Below are positions 33,824-42,093 of a stretch of 64,000 nt of DNA, one piece after another. Positions within the stretch are counted from its first letter, which is position 1. Every line of letters begins with the position of its first letter. Location: assembly GCA_964632995.1 (NCBI GenBank), contig CAZWDL010000001.1:1-64000 (forward strand), written 5' to 3'. The notes under the pieces are model-generated. The model did no database searches. It was given only the letters and a program-made list of their open reading frames with translations, and had not been told where the DNA came from. This DNA is from CAZWDL01 sp964632995 (GTDB lineage: Bacteria; Bacteroidota; Bacteroidia; Chitinophagales; Saprospiraceae). The position numbers were made by a program, and so were the translations under genes.

Positions 33824-33842
33824 TTGGGTTATTTCAACCCAA
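33824..33842. promoter_or_regulatory. Palindrome in the yidC promoter
   Basis: Perfect 7-bp arms TTGGGTT and AACCCAA separated by five bases, ending 10 bp before the -7 element. The position overlaps the -33 region, where a repressor could bind. It could also be a hairpin terminator for the upstream gene, but no T-run follows. Confidence 0.5.
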
Positions 33843-33852
33843 TACATTATTG

Positions 33853-33860
33853 TACCTTTG
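33853..33860 (+). promoter_or_regulatory. -7 promoter element for yidC
   Basis: TACCTTTG matches TAnnTTTG exactly, about 69 bp before the yidC start. TTTG at 33823-33826 is a possible but distant -33 box (26-bp spacer). Confidence 0.55.
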
Positions 33861-33928
33861 CGGTGCTTTAAAAAAGGCCGTCCTTTTTCAACTTACCGGT
33901 TGTTTTTTGTATAAAATGAGCATACTGA

Positions 33929-35821
33929 ATGGATAGAAATACGATCATAGGATTAACGCTGATTTTCATTCTTTTTATTGTCTGGCAACAGTTTGTTAGT
34001 CCTACAGCAGAAGAAATAGAGGCGGAACAACGGCAACAGGATTCCCTGGCTATGGTCGAACAAGAACGCCTGGATAGCCTGGCCAGGCTTAGTGATGTCC
34101 AGGAGGATACAATTGTTACGGCGGATACCCAAATTCCGGACTCGGTTCAATCAGCCCGTCTGGAAGGGGCTTACGGTCCCTTTGCGCTTGCCGCTCAAGG
34201 CAGTGAAGAGCAGTATACGCTGGAAAACGATCTCTTTATCATTACTTTCAGCAATAAGGGAGGGCGAATTGTCAAGGTAGAGCTGAAAAACCACAAGAAA
34301 ATAGTGGAGAACGAAGAGCGTAAAGACGTTAAAGTTCCGCTCTATCTGCTGGCCGATGAAAAAAATCGTTTCGAATATTTTCTGCCGGCAGCCAATATGG
34401 CCGGCGGAGGGGTCAGTACCGGTGATTTGTTTTTCACTACCTCCGACAGCGGCGATGAAATTGTCTTTCGAGCCGATGCCGGAAACGGCCGTTATTTTGA
34501 ACAGCGCTATGCCATCGAACCGGGGTCTTATGAGATCGATTACAGCATACGGCTGGAAGGTATGAACGGCATCATCCCGGCTAATACGGATAAAATCAAA
34601 CTCACCTGGGTTAACTTCCTGGACAAGATTGAGAAAAACACACAATACGAAAGACAGTATTCAACGATTCATTTTAAACCGCTCGGGGATGATCCCGATT
34701 ATCTCTCCTGGTCGAGAGATGATGAAGAGACAGTGGATCGCAGTATTAAGTGGGTGACCAGTTCCAACCAGTTTTTTAACAGCACGATCATAGCCGCCAA
34801 CGGTTTCGAATCTGCCAACTTTGAGATTCAGAACCTCGATGAATCGGCTTCCGATCTCAAAAAACTGTCCTCCGAACTGGATATTCCTTATACTCACTCC
34901 GGCAGCGAAAGTTTCGATATGCATCTGTATATCGGACCTAATGAATTTGAACGTTTGCTGGCAGTAGGGGAAGACTTACAGGATATTGTTCCTTTTGGAT
35001 GGAGTATTTTCGGGACCATCAATCGATGGGTGATTCGTCCCATCTTTAGTTTTCTTTCGAGCTTTATCGGTAGTGCAGGACTAGTTATTCTCGCGCTGAC
35101 GCTTATCGTCAAGTTGGTCTTATTCCCTTTGACCTACCGCATGCTGTACTCTCAGTCGAAAATGGGGGCCCTGAAACCGCAGCTTGACAGCATGCGTAAT
35201 AAGTTTAAGGACGACCAACAGAAGCAGCAGATGGAACAGATGAAGATCTACCGGGAGTTCGGCGTTAATCCGCTAGGGGGGTGCTTGCCGATGGTGCTGC
35301 AAATGCCAATCTGGTTCGCCCTGTACCGGTTCTTTCCCGCTTCCATCGAGTTCCGGCAGGAAGGTTTCCTCTGGGCCAACGACCTGTCGTCTTACGATGC
35401 TTTCTTCAAGCTTCCATTCGAGATTCCGTTTGGCTTCGGTGCGCACATCAGCCTGTTCACCATTCTTTGGGCGATCACTACCTTAATTTATACCTACTAC
35501 AATACCCGGCATATGGATATGTCGGCTAATCCGGCTATGAAGTATATGCAGTATCTGATGCCTATCTTTTTCGTTGGATTTTTTAACAGCTTCGCTTCGG
35601 GGTTGACCGCTTATCTGTTGTTCAGCAACCTATTCAATATTACGCAAACGATCGTCACCAAGAATGTGATCATCGACCAGGAGAAGATCAAAAAGGAACT
35701 GGAAGCTTATCGGAAAAAACCGAAAAAGAAAGGCGGCTTCCAGCAGCGACTCGAAAAGGCGATGAAAGAACAGCAAAAATCCCAGGCTGAACGGGAGAAG
35801 AAAAAAGGAAAGAAGAGTTAG
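33929..35821 (+). CDS. yidC: Membrane protein insertase YidC
   Basis: 630 aa. YidC inserts proteins into the inner membrane, alone or with SecYEG. The first helix is IIGLTLIFILFIVWQQF (about residues 5-21). A large periplasmic beta domain follows (about 60-350). The conserved five-helix core is at about 365-600, with LVILALTLIVKLVLFPLTYR carrying the essential groove Arg, then MLYSQSKMGALKPQ, GGCLPMVLQMPIWFALYRFF and FFNSFASGLTAYLLFSNLFNI (read here in part). The tail is strongly basic (KKKGGFQQRL... EREKKKGKKS), as expected for ribosome binding. rnpA, jag and trmE are not adjacent. Confidence 0.97.
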   Translation: MDRNTIIGLTLIFILFIVWQQFVSPTAEEIEAEQRQQDSLAMVEQERLDSLARLSDVQEDTIVTADTQIPDSVQSARLEGAYGPFALAAQGSEEQYTLENDLFIITFSNKGGRIVKVELKNHKKIVENEERKDVKVPLYLLADEKNRFEYFLPAANMAGGGVSTGDLFFTTSDSGDEIVFRADAGNGRYFEQRYAIEPGSYEIDYSIRLEGMNGIIPANTDKIKLTWVNFLDKIEKNTQYERQYSTIHFKPLGDDPDYLSWSRDDEETVDRSIKWVTSSNQFFNSTIIAANGFESANFEIQNLDESASDLKKLSSELDIPYTHSGSESFDMHLYIGPNEFERLLAVGEDLQDIVPFGWSIFGTINRWVIRPIFSFLSSFIGSAGLVILALTLIVKLVLFPLTYRMLYSQSKMGALKPQLDSMRNKFKDDQQKQQMEQMKIYREFGVNPLGGCLPMVLQMPIWFALYRFFPASIEFRQEGFLWANDLSSYDAFFKLPFEIPFGFGAHISLFTILWAITTLIYTYYNTRHMDMSANPAMKYMQYLMPIFFVGFFNSFASGLTAYLLFSNLFNITQTIVTKNVIIDQEKIKKELEAYRKKPKKKGGFQQRLEKAMKEQQKSQAEREKKKGKKS

Positions 35822-35857
35822 ACCACTTCAAATCATTTCTTAATAATGAAACGGCTT

Positions 35858-37543
35858 TTAAACCTTCTCTTCGCCGGCAACTTCGGAAGCGTATTCAAAG
35901 TCAGTCACATGCCGGATGGCGGCTAAAACCTGTTCTTTTTCTCCGGCGAGCTTCTCGTCACTCCAGTCGAAATAGGCGGCGAAATCCTCACCTATAATAT
36001 CGAGTAGGGGAAGAATGCTGGGCAGGTGGAAGTAGAGCCTTCCGGTGCGGCGGTCAAAGAAGTCGAGTAAGGTCAGCGCCAGCTCTTGTCGCACGCAGAA
36101 CCAGGCTTCTGCCCTGGCTAGCGCCGCTTCTGCTCGCTGATCATAATGACCGAATTTGTCGAGTATGTCTTCTGATTGACGGCCGTAATTAGCTAGCAGG
36201 TAGGTGGCGTAATAGCTGTCCAGCCCCATGGGGATAATCATATCTTCAATTTCTTGCCGGTATCGGCGCACTTCCGCAGTATTTTTGAAAGGTCCGCCGC
36301 TCAGGGGAATCTTTTTAGTATGTGTATCCTTAAAGGAGGCTGCTTCACCGTTGGCCGCTACATACTTTTTTACGACTAGATCGACCACGCGTTCCGCCAT
36401 CTTGCGGTAACCGGTAAGCTTACCACCGGCGATGGAGATCAGCCCGGTATCGGACTCGAATATTTCATCCTTGCGCGACATTTCAGAAGCAGACTTGCCT
36501 TCCTCGTAGATGAGGGGGCGCAGGCCCGCCCAACTGCTTTCCACATCTTCCGTGCTCAGGTTGGCATCGGGAAACATTCGGTTGGTCGCTTCCAGCAAGT
36601 AGTCTACATCTTCCTGGTTGATGGGGATCTGATCAAGATCGCCTTCGTAAGTCGTATCCGTGGTTCCAATATAGGTCACCCGGTGCCGGGGGATAGCAAA
36701 AATCATCCTTCCGTCATCGTTGTCGAAATAAACGGATTGTCTTACCGGAAAGCGTTCGTGGGGAACTACGATATGTACGCCTTTGGACAGGAAAAGGCGC
36801 TTTCCTTCTATAGAGCCGGTCTTTCTGCGAAGCTCATCCACCCAGGGACCGGCGGCGCTGATGATATAGCGCGCACGGATGTTGAAATTATTACCGCTTT
36901 GTCTGTCCACGCAGGATACGCCGTTCACTTTTCCGGCATCATCATAAGTAAAATCGGTGGCTTTGACATAGTTAATACTAATTGCGCCGTAATCCGCTGC
37001 AGTTTTTATATTTTCGATGGTCAGGCGGGCATCATCGGTGCGGTATTCGGCGTAGTATCCGCCTCCCCTAAGAATGTCCTCGCGCAACATAGGTTCTTTT
37101 TCCAGCGTCTCTTTTTTACTGAGCATGGTTCTTTTATCTTCCCCTTCTACCCCCGCCAGTACATCATATACCCAAAGGCCCAAGGAGGTAGAGAGCTCTC
37201 CGTAGGTGCCTCCTTTAACCAGCGGGAGCAACATTTTTTCGGCGGTCACCAGGTGTGGCGCCAGGCGGTGTACAATAGCGCGTTCTCTGCCCACTTCCCG
37301 CACTAATCCGATTTCGAACTGTTTGAGGTAGCGCAGTCCCCCGTGGATGAGCTTTGTTGACTTGCTGCTTGTTCCGGAGGCGAAGTCCTCTTTTTCAATA
37401 AGAGCTACCTGCATGCCGCGGGAAGCGCCGTCGAGAGCGATGCCCGCTCCGGTAATGCCGCCGCCGATTACGATGAGGTCAAAAGTGTTTTGTTGGAGCT
37501 GATCGATTGTTTCCGTCCGGTTAAGCGAGGAAAGCATTTTCAT
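35858..37543 (-). CDS. glpD: FAD-dependent glycerol-3-phosphate dehydrogenase
   Basis: 561 aa from the start MKMLSSLNRTETIDQL (ATG at 37543); an ATG at 37585 would add 14 unconserved residues. GlpD oxidises glycerol 3-phosphate to dihydroxyacetone phosphate and passes electrons to quinone at the inner membrane. The FAD motif is DLIVIGGGITGAGIALDGASRG (core GGGITGAGIALD). FASGTSSKSTKLIHGGLRYL is diagnostic, as are AAGPWVDELRR, SKGVHIVVPHERFP and ISIAGGKLTGYRKMAE. A C-terminal helical domain completes it. It works with the GlpK encoded at 3.6 kb. It is convergent with yidC. Confidence 0.95.
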   Translation of the reverse strand: MKMLSSLNRTETIDQLQQNTFDLIVIGGGITGAGIALDGASRGMQVALIEKEDFASGTSSKSTKLIHGGLRYLKQFEIGLVREVGRERAIVHRLAPHLVTAEKMLLPLVKGGTYGELSTSLGLWVYDVLAGVEGEDKRTMLSKKETLEKEPMLREDILRGGGYYAEYRTDDARLTIENIKTAADYGAISINYVKATDFTYDDAGKVNGVSCVDRQSGNNFNIRARYIISAAGPWVDELRRKTGSIEGKRLFLSKGVHIVVPHERFPVRQSVYFDNDDGRMIFAIPRHRVTYIGTTDTTYEGDLDQIPINQEDVDYLLEATNRMFPDANLSTEDVESSWAGLRPLIYEEGKSASEMSRKDEIFESDTGLISIAGGKLTGYRKMAERVVDLVVKKYVAANGEAASFKDTHTKKIPLSGGPFKNTAEVRRYRQEIEDMIIPMGLDSYYATYLLANYGRQSEDILDKFGHYDQRAEAALARAEAWFCVRQELALTLLDFFDRRTGRLYFHLPSILPLLDIIGEDFAAYFDWSDEKLAGEKEQVLAAIRHVTDFEYASEVAGEEKV

Positions 37544-37570
37544 GAAACTGTGTTTGTAGTTGAAAAAATC

Positions 37571-37663
37571 CCCTGTTTCAGTCAAAAGATGAAGTGGCGC
37601 TATTTCAAAAAGCCCACTAGTAAATTAAATAAAGAAGGGCTCTTTATTGTTCATAAAACAGGG
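37571..37663 (-). terminator. Terminator hairpin within a nested inverted repeat
   Basis: On the minus strand, AGCCC (37641-37637) and GGGCT (37615-37611) flank an AT-rich loop and are followed by a T-run (TTTTT), giving a terminator for the CNNM/CBS gene. Outside it, CCCTGTTT (37571-37578) and AAACAGGG (37656-37663) form a second pair. The structure sits just before the glpD start. Confidence 0.55.
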
Positions 37664-37750
37664 ATGATGCTTCCCCGCATTTACGATATTTTATGACGAA
37701 TTATGACCGGTCGATTTGATCAGTGAGCGGTTTTCCGGCATTCAGCTCTT

Positions 37751-38878
37751 TTATTCTGTTTTTTCTTCATCAACCTGGATCAGGCCGAGATTTCTTGCCC
37801 GCTTTTCCCAATTTCTGCGGGCGAGGAGCTGCATATCTTCTATGTTATCCAATTCATCAACGATTTCCATACCGAGCAGGGTTTCGATGACGTCTTCCAT
37901 CGTCACGATACCGGCCATTCCACCGAACTCATCGACCACCAATGCGATATGCTCTCTTTTTTCCATCAGCTTATTAAAAAGGTCGGGCAGGGGAATCTGT
38001 TCGTTAACGATCATGATATCCCGGCTGATGGAATGCATAGGAATATCCTGGTGTCCTTTGATGATATTGGATAGAATTTCGTCCTTGAGTACAAAGCCGG
38101 TAATATTATCCTTGCTCTCTGTATAGATGGGAATTCTGGAAAAACGCAAGTCCTGGTTTTCTTCGTAAAATTCTTCGATAGAGGTTTCCCGGTCGGCAAC
38201 TTTTACTACCGTACGCGGCGTCATGATATCTTTTGCCTGAATGGTATTGAAACGCAAAAGGTTACGGATGATCTTTGATTCATCCTGTTTGAAAATGCCT
38301 TCCCTTTCTCCCAGTTCAGCCATGACCGTAAATTCCGCCCGGCTGAAAACGCTGCGATCCTTGTCCTTTTTCAGCATTTTGGTGATAAACTGGCTCAACC
38401 ATACCAAGGGGTACAGAACATAGATGATGATATTCAGGGAGTTGACGGTAAAGGGAGTGAGTCCTTTCCAGTAATTGGCGCCCAGCGTTTTGGGAATAAT
38501 TTCCGAGAGGATGAGAATCGCCAGCGTCATCAGCGCTCCGATCAATGCTTCGGAAGAAAAAGGAAGTGCTACGCCAAATAACATCATTTCACTTCCTTTA
38601 AACAGTTTCTCTGCCTGAATACCAACGCCGATAGCCCCCGCCGTATGGGCGATGGTATTGAGTGTCAGGATGGCGGAAAGGGGGCGGTCTATATTTTCCT
38701 TAAACTGTTTGAGCAGCTTTCCTACCCGCGTGCCCTCTTTTTGTTGTAGCTCGACGAAGGAGGGGGGAATACTGAGAAAAGCCGCTTCCCAAATAGAACA
38801 CAGAAAAGAAAAGATAATAGAGGTAAAGAAGAAAACAAGTAACAGTATCAAGTCGGTAGACATACGCGTAGGCAACAA
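37751..38878 (-). CDS. CNNM/DUF21 membrane protein with CBS pair
   Basis: 375 aa. The N-terminal CNNM (DUF21) domain has about three to four transmembrane helices (LLLVFFFTSIIFSFLCSIWEAAF at the start; ALMTLAILILSEIIPKTLGA is the conserved core). Two CBS repeats follow (about residues 205-335), with MTPRTVVKVADRETSIEEF and the closing VVDEFGGMAGIVTMEDVIETLLG. It stops soon after, lacking the CorC_HlyC domain of longer relatives. CNNM proteins are linked with magnesium or sodium-coupled magnesium transport; CBS pairs bind ATP or AMP. A hemolysin label for this family is historical. Confidence 0.88.
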   Translation of the reverse strand: MLPTRMSTDLILLLVFFFTSIIFSFLCSIWEAAFLSIPPSFVELQQKEGTRVGKLLKQFKENIDRPLSAILTLNTIAHTAGAIGVGIQAEKLFKGSEMMLFGVALPFSSEALIGALMTLAILILSEIIPKTLGANYWKGLTPFTVNSLNIIIYVLYPLVWLSQFITKMLKKDKDRSVFSRAEFTVMAELGEREGIFKQDESKIIRNLLRFNTIQAKDIMTPRTVVKVADRETSIEEFYEENQDLRFSRIPIYTESKDNITGFVLKDEILSNIIKGHQDIPMHSISRDIMIVNEQIPLPDLFNKLMEKREHIALVVDEFGGMAGIVTMEDVIETLLGMEIVDELDNIEDMQLLARRNWEKRARNLGLIQVDEEKTE

Positions 38879-38899
38879 TTATTAAGGCTAAAATACAGA

Positions 38900-39019
38900 A
38901 TAGCCCGGAATTCGAACAAAATGCTTTAACTTCTTTGACAAATATGAAGATGCTTATCCTCGTAACTCGATTGAAAATACTAAAGTTGTCAAAGAGCGAA
39001 TTCAAAAATTCCGGGCTAT
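38900..39019. repeat. Large quasi-palindromic stem-loop (120 nt)
   Basis: Perfect outer arms ATAGCCCGGAATT (38900-38912) and AATTCCGGGCTAT (39007-39019). Perfect inner arms TCTTTGACAA (38932-38941) and TTGTCAAAGA (38986-38995). Alternative pairing GAATTCG/CGAATTC lies between them. It starts 17 nt after the LysM gene stop and ends 21 nt before the CNNM/CBS start, both on the minus strand. No T-run follows. Confidence 0.75.
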
Positions 39020-39036
39020 ACTCAAAGTGTTGCCTG

Positions 39037-41139
39037 TCAATTGATGGATAATTTTTGATAGGGGATCAACACTTCAGTACGGTCCAGATTATTGACTTGT
39101 CGCAGGCGTTCGGTCGTGGTATTGTATTTACGAGCGATGCTTTCCAGGGTATCTCCTTCCCGGACGATGTGCACTGTCTGGGAAGTATTCGCGGGGCTGT
39201 TTCGGTTGTCATCAGAGGAATAATAGGAAGAGGATGAAAAAGGATCGCTGTTTCCTGTTGTCACAGCCTCATTTCTATTGGTATTGGGGATAGTTCCGTT
39301 GTTCCGTGGAATAGGCGTGCCAAAACCAGAGAAGGTTCCCTGGGAGGAAGGCTGGCTGTCCGGAATACTCCGGCTATCATTGTAAGTGGGGAGCGTATTC
39401 TCAGGGGACCTGACGGCGCTGTCCGTATTGGGATAATAGCCCCGGCCTGAGGTGTTGGACTCAGAGCGGTAATAGTTGGTGTTGTTGTCGGTGGAAGGTG
39501 ACGGGAGGCTGCTGAAATCCGGACCGTTTGTTCCATAAGGTTCAAAAGAGGAGGACGAAGCGCTTGATGGCGCATTAGCGGCTGTTCCCGGACCAGGCAT
39601 TGTGCTATTCGGAGAACGCGGACTGAGCGCTGTTCCCAGGCCGTTATTATTCTCTGTGGGGGTATTATAAGTAGGAAGTGTAGAGCTGCTTGGCAGACTT
39701 TGCTGCGTAGTATTTGAACTTGAATTATTTTGATTAGAATTATTTGAGGTAGTAACGGAGTTATTGTTCTGATAGTTGGAAGACGACCACTGATTGGCGG
39801 AGGAGTTTGTATTAAATAGATTGGTCGATCCGGGAACAGAACCGGCATCCGTACTGCCTGACATACCACCTGAGGATGAAGAGCAGTCGGTAGTTTTTAC
39901 CTCCTGGCCGATTTTGACGATATCATTCGGACCAAGATTATTCATATTTCGAAAACGCTGCTCGGTATAACCGTACTTGAGGGCCAGAAGGGCTACGGTT
40001 TCGCCGGGTTGAACGGTGTGTTTTCCATTGGTGGTATCCCACGCAAAGACCTGTTGGCCTTTAGCGGTCATATTGTCGGGGAAGTTGTTTGCACTGTTAT
40101 AACTGTCATTGGCGCCGGCATTGCCGGATGAGGTTCCGGTCCAGGAAAAACCGCCGTTTTGTGGAGAGGCAGGAGGGGAGCTGGCCATGCCGTTGGGAGG
40201 GGATACCCGTACGCGGTCGCCAACCTTAACCAGACTGGCATTCTTGATTTCCGGGTTCCAGGCGCGTAGTTCATCGAGGCTTACATCGTATTTGCGACTG
40301 ATGGAAAAAGCGGTTTCTCCTTTTTCTACCTCATGGTACTGAGCCCTATTGGCGCCGCTGTTATTCGTCGAATTTCCGGTGAAGGAGTTAGCGCCGGGGA
40401 GGAAATTGGAGGAAAGATTTCCCGCTCCCTGCTGACATACTTTTTCTAAGTAGGTTTCAAAAGGCGTGTCGTTGTAATTTTTCAGTTGGTAGACGTCACC
40501 GGAACTACCGGAATTAGGCCTTTCTTCCACTATGCCGACCCCCGGCAGAAAGAAGAGGTCGCGATAATTGGAACTATTTGAAAACTCCATCCGGAACCGG
40601 TAAGCATCGGTACATTTGTATTCCGTGCTTCCCTGGTAGGTCACCTTGAGCATTTTCGCCGGGTCATCTGTAAGAACATCACCGGGGTTCAAACTTCCGC
40701 TGTGTTTAAAGCTGAATTGCCAGGAGTCGTAAACGACCCCTCGGTCGTCACGGCGAAAATAGCTGGCCATGTTGACCCGGGAAATCTGGTATTGATTTCC
40801 TTTTTGCCGCACCATGAAAACCCGATCGAGGTTATTGCGTATCCTGTCAGCTAGCTCACGATTCAGTACTTCGTCCGAACAACCCACTGTAGAGGAGTTG
40901 AGATAGCTTTGGGTGGGAGATTCACTTTCCAATCCAATTTCCAATACGATTACCTCTGTAGCGTTAATTTTAATATGGTATTTTACGTAGTGCTGGTCAT
41001 CAGGTGTAAACCCGTAGGCGTATTCCAGCCTGTCCATACAAGAAGGATCGTACATGATGTAATGATCCTCCGCAAAGGCGGTACGGTGGAAAAGACTCGC
41101 CAGTAAAAGCAGCAGTGTAGCTTGAAAACTGATTTTCAT
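39037..41139 (-). CDS. Exported protein with three LysM domains and a Ser/Asn-rich linker
   Basis: 700 aa with a signal peptide (MKISFQATLLLLLASLFHRTAFA). An N-terminal domain of about 225 residues (DHYIMYDPSCMDRLEYAYG onward) is not recognised. Then come LysM 1 (YHEVEKGETAFSISRKYDVS, about residues 270-315), LysM 2 (KHTVQPGETVALLALKYGY, about 370-415) and, after about 230 residues of Ser/Asn/Pro-rich low-complexity linker, LysM 3 (VHIVREGDTLESIARKYNT) at the very end. LysM domains bind peptidoglycan, so this is a cell-wall-associated envelope protein. No hydrolase domain is visible. A large stem-loop follows its stop. Confidence 0.87.
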   Translation of the reverse strand: MKISFQATLLLLLASLFHRTAFAEDHYIMYDPSCMDRLEYAYGFTPDDQHYVKYHIKINATEVIVLEIGLESESPTQSYLNSSTVGCSDEVLNRELADRIRNNLDRVFMVRQKGNQYQISRVNMASYFRRDDRGVVYDSWQFSFKHSGSLNPGDVLTDDPAKMLKVTYQGSTEYKCTDAYRFRMEFSNSSNYRDLFFLPGVGIVEERPNSGSSGDVYQLKNYNDTPFETYLEKVCQQGAGNLSSNFLPGANSFTGNSTNNSGANRAQYHEVEKGETAFSISRKYDVSLDELRAWNPEIKNASLVKVGDRVRVSPPNGMASSPPASPQNGGFSWTGTSSGNAGANDSYNSANNFPDNMTAKGQQVFAWDTTNGKHTVQPGETVALLALKYGYTEQRFRNMNNLGPNDIVKIGQEVKTTDCSSSSGGMSGSTDAGSVPGSTNLFNTNSSANQWSSSNYQNNNSVTTSNNSNQNNSSSNTTQQSLPSSSTLPTYNTPTENNNGLGTALSPRSPNSTMPGPGTAANAPSSASSSSFEPYGTNGPDFSSLPSPSTDNNTNYYRSESNTSGRGYYPNTDSAVRSPENTLPTYNDSRSIPDSQPSSQGTFSGFGTPIPRNNGTIPNTNRNEAVTTGNSDPFSSSSYYSSDDNRNSPANTSQTVHIVREGDTLESIARKYNTTTERLRQVNNLDRTEVLIPYQKLSIN

Positions 41140-41358
41140 AGCGTTGCGTTTGATATTTTTTTGAACATGGGATACAAAAATGTAAGGTAATGGAAATCAG
41201 AATATTTTACAAGGGGATATGACAATTCATTAACGCTCATAATTAAAAAAGCATTGTATTCAGTGTCATCTTATTTCAACTTGAAAATAGCTGATAGGAG
41301 GGTAATCATTATATTTAAGTATTAACGCAATGAGCCAAGCAAGGGTTTCATTTTTATT

Positions 41359-42009
41359 TCAAACCTTTTCAATAAACCCGTTGCTCACGGCGTAGAGCAC
41401 CAGTTCTGAGGAAGTGTTGAGATTCAGTTTTTTCATGATGTTTTTCCGGTGGGTATATATAGTGTGGGTGCTCAGATGGAGCCGGCCGGCAATTTCTTTG
41501 GCGATAAGTCCCTTGGCAATCAATTGCACTACTTCTATTTCTCTTGGCGTCAGGGGGCTGGGCGCACAGTCCTTGTCCTCTTCCTTGGCAAAACTCTTTT
41601 CCAATAAATAATCGATAACTTTGGTACAAAAAAACTTTTCTCCCCTTGCCGTTGCTTTAATCGCATCCTGTATCTCTTCCAGACCGCAACTTTTCGTTAC
41701 AAAGCTTTGCACTCCGCTTTCCAGCACTTTGTAGATGCTCTCTTTTTCGTGATCGGAACTGATGACCAGAATTTTGGTTTCCGGCAGCAGCGATTTTATG
41801 GTGTACACGGATTTCAGTCCGAAGGCTTCCGGCGCCTGATAGTCTATAATGACCATTTCGGGCTGCAGCCGGGTTAGTATTGAGTGAAGTACTGCACCGT
41901 CTTCGGCCTCTCCGATTACTTCGAAACCGGGAAGTTGGTCAATGAGCGTCTTCAACCCGAAGCGGGTGAGTGTATCGATATCGGCCAGCAAAACGGAATG
42001 AACTTGCAT
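41359..42009 (-). CDS. LuxR/NarL-type response regulator
   Basis: 216 aa. A receiver domain (about residues 1-125) with the phosphoacceptor Asp in MVIIDYQAPEAFGL and the conserved Lys in FVTKSCG. A LuxR-type helix-turn-helix (about 150-212) has LTPREIEVVQLIAKGLIAKEIA and LHLSTHTIYTHRKNIMKKL (in part). The acidic pocket reads ADID where most members have ADDH, so one of the two metal-binding acids is replaced by Ile. No sensor kinase gene is adjacent, so it is an orphan here. The target genes are unknown. Confidence 0.9.
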   Translation of the reverse strand: MQVHSVLLADIDTLTRFGLKTLIDQLPGFEVIGEAEDGAVLHSILTRLQPEMVIIDYQAPEAFGLKSVYTIKSLLPETKILVISSDHEKESIYKVLESGVQSFVTKSCGLEEIQDAIKATARGEKFFCTKVIDYLLEKSFAKEEDKDCAPSPLTPREIEVVQLIAKGLIAKEIAGRLHLSTHTIYTHRKNIMKKLNLNTSSELVLYAVSNGFIEKV

Positions 42010-42093
42010 GTGTCGTATACTGAAATGGTTAGTTGCGAAAATAATTCAAAGCCCGTGTTTATGCAAATTAATTTAGAATTAGATTAAATAAGC

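Noticed and set aside
39261..39869. Reading frame of 202 codons rich in Pro/Ile opposite reading of the LysM linker
   Set aside because: It arises from the repetitive Ser/Asn codons of the linker in another frame and has no coding features.
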